Notes under the pieces: generated by a model
Told to the model about the DNA's origin: nothing
Databases searched by the model: none
Seen by the model: the letters and a program-made list of their open reading frames with translations, nothing else
Made by a program: the position numbers and the translations under genes
Assembly: GCA_001600555.1 (NCBI GenBank)
Contig: BCKH01000006.1
Location: forward strand, 62,001 to 126,000
From: Albophoma yamanashiensis
Taxonomy: Eukaryota; Ascomycota; Sordariomycetes; Hypocreales; Ophiocordycipitaceae
Direction of reading: 5' to 3'
DNA length: 64,000 bases
Part shown: one piece after another, positions 23,043-34,470 of the stretch
Layout: every line of letters starts with the position of its first letter
How positions within the stretch are numbered: the first letter of the stretch is position 1

Positions 23043-25791
23043 GTTTGTGGTTGCACAAATGGTTGTTTACGGGGTTTTGTGCGCAGACAGAGGTATAAAA
23101 TGCGACTGCAAGAGAATAAGAGGATTTAGATGACTTGGAGCGCAAGGAGGAGCGGTAGGGCGGCAGATATATAAATATTCAGAAGTGGGGGGCGACGCTG
23201 GTGGCCCGTCTTGACGGTGAGTACCTGAATGGCACGTCACGGAATATCGGCAAGTGTATGAGCATTCATGCAGCAGTTAAGACATGCCGTGGCCAACAAC
23301 GCCGCAAATACTCCCTACTAGCGCCAATATTTCTCGCTCGAAATAGAATACTTGCCGCTCTTCCGACCGCCCTTTCTCATGCCTCGTAATTCATCCCTGG
23401 CTTTCTCAACCGTGTTTGTGAGAGATTTAGGCAGGTAGTTGGGCAGGAGGCCATGCAGGAGGTTTGGCAGGTGGTTAAGCAGGTGGGGGCGACGGGAAGA
23501 CGGCAGGAGGGGAAAGTAGGAGGCTAGAAGGGCCGCATGGGGGCATCTGGTACGAGATGAGTGTTACACAGTCATAAAACAGGAGAATCTATTTTTGGAA
23601 TCAGCTAAGCGATATGTTGTATCGTAAGGAGAGGCGCTCTCAAATGGGGTTATCTTGAGTACGTGAGGGTTAACTACGCGGGCTAAATGATTTGGTTTTT
23701 AAGGGCTACCGTTTAGCTACCCTGCTTCTAATTAAATTCTAGCGTCAAATTAAGAAGCCGGAAAGGGACGTTTACAGTACTAAACAGCTTGCCGCAGAGA
23801 TGCACTCGTCTCAAATTGAAAAGAAATGTTAAGAGGAAAGCCGTTATCGTACCTCATTGACAAGTCATAACGTTAAAAGTGTCGTTGGATTCAATAAATC
23901 TAATACAGGCTCGTGCTAATAATCCTTGCCAACCACTATATGGTAAATCAGGGTTTATTAGTATAGTGTATTAACGAGGTGAGTCCGAAATGGCAATGCC
24001 TCTGTGTGAAACACCGTGTGAAAAGATATCGAGCATACAGAGAACTACAGATTGATATTGAGGGCAGAAGTTGCAATGGTGCTCTGACACCGGCCATTAA
24101 AGTTTGACAACGTGCGTTCAAGTATCCAGAACTCAGGCAAGTTGACCAATCTCCAACTGCGAGGGATGCTAGAGAGAGGTCTGGCCAAGGGAAGTCGATC
24201 CCTCAGGTTCGGCAGGCAACATCTTCCAACAATATTCAACACCGCCATCATACTACCAATGCTCCACAGCCACTCCGAATTTTGTGTCAAGTTTCTCCGG
24301 TAACGTGACTCTCGTGAGTTCCTTGTGATGCGCACTCGTCGGGCTGACGGCCCGAGGGAGGTTTATGATACTGCACTGCGTTGATTGCCACCAGTGGTAA
24401 ATCAACTTAATTCTGCTAATGGAAGACGTTGACCAATTCCGCACGACGCTCTTCGAGGCGGGCAACGAACGCGTCGGCTGCTATCTACCAGGTCTCCGCA
24501 TCGTCGAGTATGCTCAAATGGCTAAGCGGCTCCCCTTGACGATGTGCTGCTGCGCCCACTCTGGACCTGCATCCGAATGCGTGCTGGTCGTCGCGACCAT
24601 ATGCCCACCTTTGGACGCGCGCCGGCACCTTGCCCCGCATTAATAATGATCTACAGGTCAAAGATCCGGGAGGCGGGACGCCTCAGTCCACAATGATCTG
24701 CACGGCAAGAACCGGGCGCCGCCACATGTAGCGACGTCGAGAAACCGACACTTGCCGTGTTGCACGTTGTCAACTCCAGTTCCATGCAGCGTATCGATGT
24801 TCTTGTCGTGGGTCGCTCGTAAATCGCGCTCTGTGTGGAACCTCTTCGTCACTTCATTCCTAAAGGCACCTCGTAAGCCCACGAGATGTGTATGCCCTGT
24901 GCTGTGACTCGAACCGTGGGACGGTCGCGTCACGCTCGCTATTTGTATTTGCGTTCAATCAGCAAATTTCTGGGTGGCGATGAATACAGCTGTGGCTCAG
25001 GGCGCCCGGGCGGTACTCATTTAACACTACTCAGCGTGTGCTCAGCAAGATGACTGAAAGAGGAATTTGTGCACGCCGGGATTTGGATCAATTTGTTCCT
25101 GCTGCTATGGGTGGCTTGAGGAGGCGGCCACAACTCTGAAAAATTGTTACAAGCCACTCACCCGCGATTGGAGCGAGACATTCTAACGCGTCGCGTCCAG
25201 TATTATGCTCCAACGGTTTGTTTCACAGCTGGAAAGCCCCAACGATCACGAGCGCCATCAGGGTTATGTGCAAGGGGTTCACGGGCTCTTTGTCTTGACG
25301 TTGAGCTGGCGATGCTAGATTGATGAGTTAACTGGTGGACCGGCCATGGGGAAGCGGGTCAAACTGGTACTCGAGGTGCGTCTTGATGTGGGCCTGGAGC
25401 AATTTTGAATGTCCTCAGCACGCTTTGCTGAGTAGCTCTTGATGTAGCGTTGACAGGTACCAACGCAGGGCCTAAGAGGACCCCAGGCCCGCTCTCCCCA
25501 CACTAGTTATACCCTGCTGTGAAACCATTCCTTCAACACCCTGAGACAACGTCGTGGAATGGATGAATGTGAATTCGTCGAGCGGATGGGATCGCAAAAT
25601 CGCGAATATACTGACGGAATGGGTGGATGCACGCGTCGAGACTCTGGGGTGATTGGGACCTTGCCTCACCTCGCCTGCCTTCTAATTCATGGGTAGGTCG
25701 ACCTTGAGATGAGCTTTAGATATTCCTTTTTCTGCGCACATTAGTACACCTTGGCCCGCAATTACCTCGCAACCCCTGAGCCTTGACAAAC
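23043..25791. other. Intergenic, no gene recognised; partly AT-rich
   Basis: Includes an AT-rich stretch at about 23570-24000 that looks like mutated repeat DNA, then frames of fewer than 100 codons on both strands (for example 24045-24335 minus and 24419-24643 plus) with no recognisable domain. It ends with the promoter of the secreted protein gene. Confidence 0.5.
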
Positions 25792-27570
25792 ATGTCGACT
25801 CTCCCAGGAATATTATTCAGGAGGCATGATTCTGCTTCCGGGCCGGAGGAGGTTCCGCTCGAACTACCCCGGTTCACAGAAGTGCTGGTTCTAGCGCTTG
25901 TCGCTTTCGGCATGGGGGCCTTCACACGTCTGCCGCACACCCAGAAGACCATGCATTGCAAACGCCATGGCTTCCTCTCCCTCGTACTGTCAACATTCTT
26001 TCTCGAAACTCGGGCGTCCCCATCACACTATCGCGTCTCGTGGTCCCCGGCGGTTCAGGACCGATGGGCGAAGTTGCGGGACGAACGCGTGACGCATGGT
26101 CACCCAATGGGCACTACTGTCCATCAAAGGGATAGCAGCAGTATCGACTGTGGAGTTCCAGACGAAAGCCAGCCCATGTGGTTTACGCAAGGCGGCTGCA
26201 GCGTTGCAAGTCAGGAGCTCACCTATGTCGATACGTCCGGCAGTTCCGCTGTCATCCGCACGGCTACAAAGGGAGACCTCGTCAAACTAACTTGCGAAGA
26301 CGTGTTCTGTCCGATACCAGATCGGCTAGACTGCTACGAACAGCCCGGTATCTGCGCATCCGACGAGTGGTGCATGATCGACATCCACGAGAGATGGGGC
26401 CCTTGGGCCATGAATCGTGATGGATCCACACCGCAATGGGAATACTGCTACAGCGTCGCCGATTTCGTCGCAAATTCCACCAACGAAAATTTGATTGCCA
26501 GCTATAATGCCGAGTGCGTTGCCAGCACCCTCGGCGACTACGGCATCAAACTTGGCTCCAAGACGGAGGCTTGGAAGTCCGTCAGGGGAAAGTGCGTGAA
26601 ATTCAGACAGGCGGAGCAAAGCTGTATCAGCAATCCACTCGAGTTTGGGCTTTATGAACATGAATTTGGTCTCAAGTATAATCGGGAAGAGGATGGTGCT
26701 CCCTTCCCTCGCCCGCTTGTTTGCGGTCCGGGACTCACCTGCACGGGTGCTGACTTCGACGTCCGCCCATCGACGTGCGTTACTCGGCGTCCCCGCAATA
26801 CATGCTTTGCTGGTCCATGGTGGGACTCTACCCAGTGTCCGAGGACAGAAGCCGCTGCCCCGAGTGGAGGCCTGACTATGAACCAGACGGTCGAAGCCCT
26901 TCTGCGCGCCGTGCTCTTGTATCCGGGCGAGGTTGCCACGGCGGGAGAGTGCGCTTATTGGAATCGCAGCAGCAGCCTTGGCATGAGTGTGCTCACCACG
27001 CAGCATAGACTCTATAACATTGCCTCCGCTTTGTGGCCGACGGACCTCTTCGGATCAATACCAAGTTTTGATGAACTGATGCGACTGATCCCGGATCCCA
27101 ACCTTCTCGGAAGTCCCGAAGACTGCGTCGCCCAAGCGAACGTTCCTGGCACGGTTATTGGCGAAGCTCTCTCCAACGGAGCCACACTTTCTAATCAGCC
27201 TAACCAAGTGTGGTCACTTGTTCATTTCCTCATGCACAACCAACCAGCTCCCCTAAGCTCGAAGCGCATTGCCGCTTCACGAGCTCTCGCGGGCCATCTC
27301 TCGGAAAGCTTTTGGTGTGACGACTGCCGGGGCTTCTTCTCGATCGGCATAATCGAGAGGTATGGACTTCCACCCTTGAGCGCAAATCCGGATGATCACG
27401 CGAAATACTGGTGGTACGGCCATAACGTCGCCTCAGAGCATGTCGCCTCGACCCGTGGCGGCCACCCTTGGATCCACGAATTGGGGGACAAAGGCATTTC
27501 GAAGTTTCAGAACCCCTATTTCATGACATGGGAAGACGCCGTCGAGATGTGGACATATTGTACGAAATAA
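25792..27570 (+). CDS. Secreted cysteine-rich protein with C-terminal Erv/ALR-like sulfhydryl oxidase region
   Basis: One long exon. Translation may begin at 25792 (592 aa) or at 25951 (539 aa). The second start gives a clear signal peptide (MHCKRHGFLSLVLSTFFL followed by ETRASP), so I favour it. The mature protein has many paired cysteines and several N-glycosylation sequons. The C-terminal part has the order of landmarks of Erv-type FAD thiol oxidases: W..VHFLMHNQ, then FWCDDC (CxxC at Cys456/Cys459 counted from 25951), then YWWYGHNVASEHVAS in the place of the HNxVN motif. Such enzymes make disulfides and reduce oxygen. The match is by motif order only, so it could be a non-catalytic relative. 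It stands alone between repeat-like regions. Confidence 0.7.
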   Translation: MSTLPGILFRRHDSASGPEEVPLELPRFTEVLVLALVAFGMGAFTRLPHTQKTMHCKRHGFLSLVLSTFFLETRASPSHYRVSWSPAVQDRWAKLRDERVTHGHPMGTTVHQRDSSSIDCGVPDESQPMWFTQGGCSVASQELTYVDTSGSSAVIRTATKGDLVKLTCEDVFCPIPDRLDCYEQPGICASDEWCMIDIHERWGPWAMNRDGSTPQWEYCYSVADFVANSTNENLIASYNAECVASTLGDYGIKLGSKTEAWKSVRGKCVKFRQAEQSCISNPLEFGLYEHEFGLKYNREEDGAPFPRPLVCGPGLTCTGADFDVRPSTCVTRRPRNTCFAGPWWDSTQCPRTEAAAPSGGLTMNQTVEALLRAVLLYPGEVATAGECAYWNRSSSLGMSVLTTQHRLYNIASALWPTDLFGSIPSFDELMRLIPDPNLLGSPEDCVAQANVPGTVIGEALSNGATLSNQPNQVWSLVHFLMHNQPAPLSSKRIAASRALAGHLSESFWCDDCRGFFSIGIIERYGLPPLSANPDDHAKYWWYGHNVASEHVASTRGGHPWIHELGDKGISKFQNPYFMTWEDAVEMWTYCTK

Positions 27571-27729
27571 AGGGGTGATTTCTCTACGCGCTGAAGTACT
27601 TAAGTATAGACGCTATAAAACCGGCGCCATCAGAGATGCATGGCGGCGGGAGTGGGCTTTGTATGCGTGCGACTTGGTGAATTTCACTTGCAACCAGCTA
27701 AAGACCACTTCCTCGGAGTGGTCCCAACA

Positions 27730-27800
27730 TGTTACGACCCAGGCAAACTGCCACGGGATGGGCCGAGTATCGGTGGGCGGCGGGTTGGGCGGGAGAGGCA
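27730..27800 (+). repeat. Truncated LTR start, first copy
   Basis: TGTTACGACCCAGGCAAACT and the following CCACGGGATGGGCCG match the first 36 or so bases of the element at 28030 with few differences. After that the two diverge into a G-rich tract (27770-27850), so only the left tip of a long terminal repeat is recognisable here. Confidence 0.55.
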
Positions 27801-28029
27801 GAGGGGCGGGCGGGCAGGAGTTAGTCGTTTTCGCGGGTAGTTCGCTAGCAGGCGGGCGCGGGTGACTGCGGCGCAGTGACGCAACGTATAGTAGGTCGGG
27901 GGAATATAAATAGTATATACGGAATTGCCTACGTATACTGCTTTATGCTATATAGTTTATTTTTATTTTAATATAACGAAGGGGTGGTTTTAGTTATAGT
28001 TTAATAGCTATTATTAAGGAAGGTATTAG

Positions 28030-28465
28030 TGTTACGACCCAGACAGACGGCCACGGGATGGGCCGGCTGTGCGCCTCAGGCGCTAATGCGGGCTACACGG
28101 AATAAAGTCGGAACGAGGGGGCCAATAGTAAGGAAATTACCATAGTACGTACCGGAATTTGTGATAATTGGGAGTTAATCACCAGTACGGATTAATCAAG
28201 GCGCAATCATCAGTGATTAAGGGAATCACTAGGTGATTCCCCTAACGTCCTAATATTGAAAGAAATATATAGGCACCCCCAAATTCCACCCCGTAGCATA
28301 GATACCTAGCTAGCTTACAACACAGACCAATATCTTCTTAGAATCACGATCAAATTGACCTACTTAGTTACGATCCTACGGATCTATCACCAACCGTAAT
28401 ATACGCCCTGACCTTTCTGCCAACATAAACCTCCGGTGTATCCCTCGGGAACCCAAACCGTTACA
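28030..28465 (+). mobile_element. Solo long terminal repeat candidate (LTR retrotransposon)
   Basis: Begins TGTTACGACCC and ends near AACCGTTACA, giving the TG...CA ends and near-inverted tips of fungal Ty3/gypsy LTRs, with a length of about 436 bp. An internal TATATAGGCACC (about 28265) would suit an LTR promoter. Its start is shared with the fragment at 27730. I found no matching target-site duplication at the borders, and no intact gag or pol frame on either side. Confidence 0.5.
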
Positions 28466-31400
28466 ACCACCCAGAATGTTCTCAGCATATCTCGTGGCTG
28501 TTTCATAGTGTCATTCTCACTAAGATCTATTCCTTAATATATTTTGTAGTACCGTCTAGTCGACCTTTCATATGTATAGGTCGGCAGTGGCTGCCCTAAT
28601 AAGATGCTCATTCAATTTGTCATCAAGTCATCGCCGGAATTTTCTTGGTGGCACAACCCAGCAATACCTGCTGCTGGTATTTCTCCAAGTCCCTGAACAT
28701 AGTCCTTAAGTCCTATCCTCGGGATCATGATGCGCTGCGGACAAGACCTGCGTTCCGGGTGGCTTCTCATATACCTGCTGAAAAGCTGGGTCTCAGGTTT
28801 TGGTGTAGCGGCAGAAGCCAGAACTCATAGCGAGTTCTGCGCTGCGGCCGGCGGCCCCGTGGTAGAGGCGGCTCAGCAATACTGGCGGCCCAGCTACAGG
28901 CGGCCCTGCAGAGACGTACCGTGACTTGGCTGGCCCGTCGCCTATTGCACTGCGCGTATGCGACCTGCGCTAAGAAACGAAAAACGCCACTATCGACGTC
29001 TCAATATTCTCAGTGACACTCTAGAGCTACAATTTTGGAACTAGCAGCCAGCTGCTGCAGAGCGCCTGCTCTGTAATGAGGTCCTACGCAATTGTCTCAC
29101 GATAATAACAAGATATGGACTACCTAAGATCTTCTTAGCCGGCCCCGTAGCCGCCTATCAGTTCGGATATAAGCAATGTGATCCTTTTTCGTTAACGTCT
29201 GTTCTTCCGCGGCAACGGAGGCAACCCCCTAGTATGTTCTTCCTCCTATATGTCTAGAGATGCCTGTCGTGGTGCGCCTTTCTTGGCGTCTGGTAGTAGC
29301 TATCGCGATACTGGAAGACGGCGGACCTTGCTCTTCCGTAAGGTCTGTCTATATAGTGAGTGAGATTATTGTACTTTTTAAAACCCCTTCCATAGAGAAG
29401 GCAATAATATTGACGACCTATTTAACAATACCTAATCTATCCATCCCGTAAAATCGCTTGCGTCTGAGTGTATATTAGAGGGGGTATTATAGCGAGAATC
29501 GAGGCTTTGGTGAGTACAACGTGTGCTACTGATATTATAGGCTTTTACTATAGGTATATCCGTGTCCTGTATATAAGGCGCACTATTGGTATAGCAGTGT
29601 TAACTACGTGTATATCCTTGTCCTTTAGTTTCTGCGACGTTAGAAATCAGGTACGAGCTGCGGAGCGTTATACAAAGGTATATAGTAGACAAGGTGGAGA
29701 TGGTAGAGATAGATTGCTAACCAGGTAAATAGAGTATCGCATATGCATAAATTGATTATACCTGCCATGGTTATACTAGCTAGGGAAAAAACCTAGCAAA
29801 ATAGCCATATAGACAATACTAGCTAGGAAAAAAACTAGCAAAATAACCATGTAGACTACTAACAGCGAATGAAAACCCTAACTGATCCTACCAACAACAT
29901 CCCCGATGACAACTCCATCGACGCACCTGTATCCTTGGCGGCATCTAACGTCTTCCACCCTATTGGCCTTATTTTTTGGGAGCGGGTTTGCTATAGCGAG
30001 GCCGAGGATGGCGGTAATAACAACGATTGAGGCTCGCATAGTAAAGGTTAGAAATATATTCTAGCAGCGTCGTCCTGTTAGCTACGGCACCCAGACTTAC
30101 GTCGAGTTACTTTGACTTACATACCTATTTAGAAAGTGGTAATCGGCTCTCGTATGAATATGACTAGAATGCTAGATGCTAGAGATGGAAGTTCCCTGAT
30201 AGCAGAGATCCCGGAGAGTTTTATAGAAAGGAAGACATGCCTTCGATCTAATGCCCAGAGAATGCCGCGCCTCTAGGGATTTGCTATCTCGTAATGCATG
30301 AGATAGATAGTATTACAAGGGAGGACATCATAGTAAGAGGCAATCTAGCGATACAAAGGCCTTCTAATTAAATCGTGTAAGCCAAGTACGATATAATGCT
30401 AATACTTCGGCTTCTCCGACTATTCAAACGTATTATGGGAAGTCAGATATCTGATTCCACTTATAGGTTTGGCGTTTCAGGGCGACTTATCTTGATCCGT
30501 AACTTATATCACTTAGCGTTAGACTTCGAATGTACGCGACCACCGCGGTTCCTCACGCCACTGGGTCACGTAGCTTATCACGTGACCTCACGCACTGGGC
30601 GCACAACTAGCGAATCACTCCCACAGCCAAGCTTTAGTCATGTTACACCGCATGCAATCGAGCTACACTATTGGTTCCTACCTGACTTCTGTTCGTGACG
30701 TTACATCAAACCAGGCTCAAAGGATAGACTTACCTAGGCTTCGTGTGATGCGTAGTGCTGGGGCAGGGCGGTGCGTCCGAGCCAAGGCGAGGAAGGGGGT
30801 CGCCGGACTTGCCAAAGTTTCAGGTTACGGAACCGCTTATATAGTGTAAAAAGTACCTCTCTCCAAGAACCACTTAGCACTATAAAGCAAGCCTTATACT
30901 ACGTATTCCTACTAATAATAGTACGGGACCCGTTAACCGCCCGAACCGTGCACGGACAAGTGGCCTAAGCAAGGGAGGAGTGACAAGATTCTGTTCATCC
31001 TGCGTAGATAGAGGGTCTGACCGGCTAGGCAACATAGGCCGCGTAGAAAAAAAGGGAGGAAATCCCTCACTAGGGGTCAGACGGAAGCAGCAGAGATTTT
31101 CGGCATCAATCAACAGGAATTCAACACATAAAAGGAACCGCATAACGCGATAGTACTAGGCAACCATCTCTGGAGCTGTCTCGTCCACGCTCCTCCCGAG
31201 ATACCCACGCCATATGCTCCGGACCGTAGCCCACTCATTGCACTCATAGCCGCTTCTGGTCGTTATTTTTTGGCACTGTGAAGATGGGTCGGGATCTGCG
31301 GGTTTCATTGGCCGCGCGCCCCTGCTCTTCCAGTATGTAAAAGGGCTTCTGAGGCATCTTCGTATAGGTTGGCTTCAAGTTCTCAGGTAAGATCACCCTC

Positions 31401-31740
31401 GCCCAATCAGACCTGGATCTCGATTGAGTAGCTTGCCCAGCGGTGTTGAACGGAGCTCTTAAAGTAGCAGGCGTATATATGATCGTCCCTTGCATCTTTG
31501 TCTTCCACTTGTCCAAATCTGTCGCCCGCGCGCTCGCCGTCTTTCTCCATCACAACATCGGTTGCATCGAGGGCGGTCCGCTTCGAAGAGACAAGAATTG
31601 CCGTAAATTCCGTGTGGGGCATTCCACCGCTAACGATTTTCACGCATGCTTCGGTAGCGTTCGCGGGACTGCGAGCGTCATCCCGAGACGCAATACCAAA
31701 AGGATCTCCGCGTTGCCAGGTTGCTTCGTCCTCGACATCG
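28466..31740. other. Degenerate, largely AT-rich DNA without a recognisable gene
   Basis: Alternates moderately GC-rich pieces (28640-29300, 30550-31000) with AT-rich stretches (27900-28030, 29340-29860) rich in TA steps, as in RIP-mutated repeats. All frames are short. A 43-bp tandem pair at 29774 is listed separately. Two minus-strand frames at 31244-31643 could be the decayed 3' part of the DUF7923 relic. Confidence 0.5.
29774..29858. repeat. Two tandem copies of a 43-bp unit
   Basis: TACTAGCTAGGGAAAAAACC and the following AGCAAAATAGCCATATAGAC are repeated head to tail at 29817 with a few changes. Each unit contains a short inverted pair (CTAG...CTAG) around the A-tract. Confidence 0.8.
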
Positions 31741-31749
31741 TTGCGGTGC

Positions 31750-32420
31750 GTTGCGGATCAAGATGAGCCTGTCCGGCGACTGGCCTTGTCGTATGCGCTA
31801 GCCAAACTATTTACTTTGGAATACACACGAACAGCCATTATGAGTAATGCGTAGTCTTAGGAAGCGAAGATGTGGCGCCCTCTTTAATGGCGTGACCAAT
31901 CTGCTTGCGGTTCTCTTTCCGCCACCTAAGCCACCTCTAACGAACTCGTCCTTGAACCAGAAGGTGCATTCGCCAAACACAGCCTCCAGCGTGGACTTGG
32001 TGGGAATACCGGCATGCAGTCGCCATCGACCAACACTACCACGAAACCCTTATGGGCCTGCAGAAGATATGTTAGTAGCATGCAAGAGGAGTCAAGAAGC
32101 GCGAGAGCCTTATAACATTCTCAATTTGCAGGTCTTGGATTTCTTTCTCAAGCTCAGCAGCGGAACTACCGGTCAACTTGATTGCGTATTTCTTATCATG
32201 AATCTCCGCCTCGGCATCAGTAAGCTTGTCGGAGAGATGACCGGCGTGGACCAACAGTTTCTTGCATACTTTCAGTAAGTTTCTGCCTGATACCGTAGTA
32301 TTGCAATAGATCTCTCTTACATGGATAAGAGAGTTCTTCTGGTCATCTTGGCTTTGACACAAACTCCACTCCGCCTTCAGGTTCCTCCCGCCTACGCTCA
32401 GGTCGAAACAGTCCATCCGA
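31750..32420 (-). pseudogene. Relic of a fungal CCCH zinc-finger-type protein (DUF7923 domain)
   Basis: Minus-strand pieces in order resemble the N-terminal domain of fungal CCCH-type zinc-finger proteins: an acidic coiled segment (AELEKEIQDLQIEN), then GFVVVLVDGDCMP, then DEFVRGGLGGGKRTASRLV, then VRVYSKVNSLASAYDKA. An intron with a good branch point and acceptor (CTACTAACATATCTTCTGCAG) separates the first two. The pieces need at least one more intron or an indel to join. The later signature segments of the domain and the zinc fingers are not seen, so the gene is probably truncated. Confidence 0.45.
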
Positions 32421-32770
32421 TAGCGATAACTTATGATATATCTTGCTCACTTTTAGTGCGACCGTCCAACAGCCGCCAGCCTTGGGCGATACGGATTATG
32501 TCCTTGTTTTTGTAACCTTGAACCTATCGAGTGGCTGCTAAAATCATAGAACGGTTGGCGGTAGCTCACTATGGAAAGAGGCGAAAGATCTCTCGCTAGT
32601 GGCAGGCTTTCGGCGAGTGCCAACAGAGATATCCGTGCCTGAAAAGGCAAGACATAGATTGGGCTACATATTCCCCTGCAATAAGCCATGTTGGTACTTA
32701 AGGGGCGACCATCTATTCGCAAAATCATATAATAACTGAATGAGTCTACTTGTTCCGTTTCATTCTGCCC

Positions 32771-33926
32771 CTACAGAATCTTATTCAACCTATCCCGTAG
32801 CTCTCCCAACGACTTCATTTCCTTGGTTAACTGGTGACGCCTTACAAAATCGTCCAACTCTCTTACTGCAGCCTCACTCAATGCACTTGAGGCGTCTTGA
32901 AGTCTCTGGCGCACGTATTCTTCATTGACGAGCCGATTGTGCAGCGACATCTCAAAGAACTGCCGTTCAAACGACGTACGCAAGAGGTGCGTGACCTTAC
33001 CGCCAGTCACGTCAAGTTTAGCAACTGCTTCCTCTAGGTACAATCTATCCTCTTCAAACGTCATCTCCTTGGGTGTGTCTGTTTTCCATCCGGGTATACC
33101 AGCGATGAATAACGGGTGTTGTATGGCTGCTGGCGCTGGGGCAGATCGAGCGTCATCCCAGTCCACGACGCTACACGCAAATTTAGATCAGCGAAGCTCT
33201 TGGAGGCTGTTGGTAAATTGAGGCAGCCAACTTACCCAGAGAGCCCCGACTCGTTGATAATGAGATTCAGAGAGTGCATGTAGCCATACTTGATGGCAAT
33301 GTTGCCTGTGTCGTGTTGGGGAACGATCTCATTGATCTTGGCACGTCGGTAGAGGTAGTGAACCGGGTCGCCCCATGACGATGTGCCTTCTAGAGCGCGG
33401 AGAAGGCCACGATCTACCTCCGCCAGTAGCCATTCATGATATGTCAATTGAATGTCTGGTAATAAATTGTCAATGTCCATCTGGAGCCTGCCCAAGAGCC
33501 GGCTTTTATCTTACCTGCGCTAAGCTTCGTCGTCCACATCGCGTAGAGCAGCTCGGCGAGGCCGTCCAGAATCGCCTTACGGCGCTCGACGGTTATTTGC
33601 TGCGCATTCCACGACTTCAGTTCCTCGCCTTTCAGAAAGGTGAGAACGTGGTATTCATCTGTCTGATGCACGACAGCTTGAAGCCCCAGCGAGGGATGCA
33701 GTTCATTCAGCTTCCTCAAAACGTCCAGCCCTTTGCTGCCATATTTGGCGACATAGGCATCCTTTGGTATGCGGAGAATGAAGTGGACACCTTGGGAGGA
33801 CTTGAGCTCGTAAACATGGTTGGACCAGCCATGAATCGGGCCGCGAGCGATTCGGAAGGTGTCGTTTAGAGACGAGGACAGATCCGCGAGAGCAGAAGAC
33901 ACAGCTGGAGAGGTCGGTGACGCCAT
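32771..33926 (-). CDS. APH-like (aminoglycoside phosphotransferase/choline kinase fold) protein with altered catalytic loop, 343 aa
   Basis: Three exons on the minus strand (33515-33926, 33236-33455, 32771-33170), with introns of 59 and 65 nt. The N-lobe has GWSNHVYELKS...HFILRIPKD; the C-lobe has YHEWLLAEVDRGLLR and GLSGVVDWDDA, the latter being the metal-binding DxD-like region of this fold. The catalytic loop, usually H-x-D-x-x-x-x-N, here reads YGYMHSLN: the Asn is kept but the His and the catalytic Asp are both Tyr. The rest of the protein is well preserved, including a C-terminal LLRTSFERQFFEMSL segment of this fungal subfamily. It may be a pseudokinase or a recently inactivated gene. 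The substrate is unknown. Confidence 0.8.
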
Positions 33927-34470
33927 TTCGATCAGATTGAAGTTTAAGATATCAAGGTTGAGAAGGAGGAGCGACTGTGGAGAAGTACATGGAGCTATTT
34001 ATACTTGCGATTGCTTCAGGCAGCCGGGGTGATTGATCATCCGGTGTTGCCCGCGCAGCGCAGGGCAACCAATGACATTGGCAACCGCACTGGCTTTGAA
34101 TGGCAAGCTGCTCTTTCATTGGATATTTGTCAAGCAATACGTATTTCATTTAGGACTCACATCACCTGCCTGCCGCACTTAGCTCCAAGGTTGGGGACGA
34201 CAATTGTGCTGCCGAGCCACAAGAGGCAGCATCCGGGTTGGTGACGAACTTTGATGGACTCGCGGCATTTACCACTATCTGAAGGAGCGCATGTCTTAGT
34301 AGGTAATTTTTTTTCAAAATACGAGCAAACAACTTGAAGTTATACGAATGTGCCACCAGATCTAAATGCCACGGCAATGCCGCACCAGGCCTACTTGATG
34401 CCGCTACGTGAATTGAACACTAGCCAAGATATAGGGTCATGATTTCCAGTTCCGTAGCTGAAAGCGACGC
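33927..34470. other. Intergenic, no gene seen
   Basis: About 540 bp, holding the upstream region of the APH-like gene and the 3' flank of the next minus-strand gene. No feature recognised. Confidence 0.6.

Noticed and set aside
24045..24465. Two overlapping minus-strand frames with Trp-rich content
   Set aside because: Short, start in different frames and cannot be joined by sensible splice sites; left as unexplained intergenic sequence.
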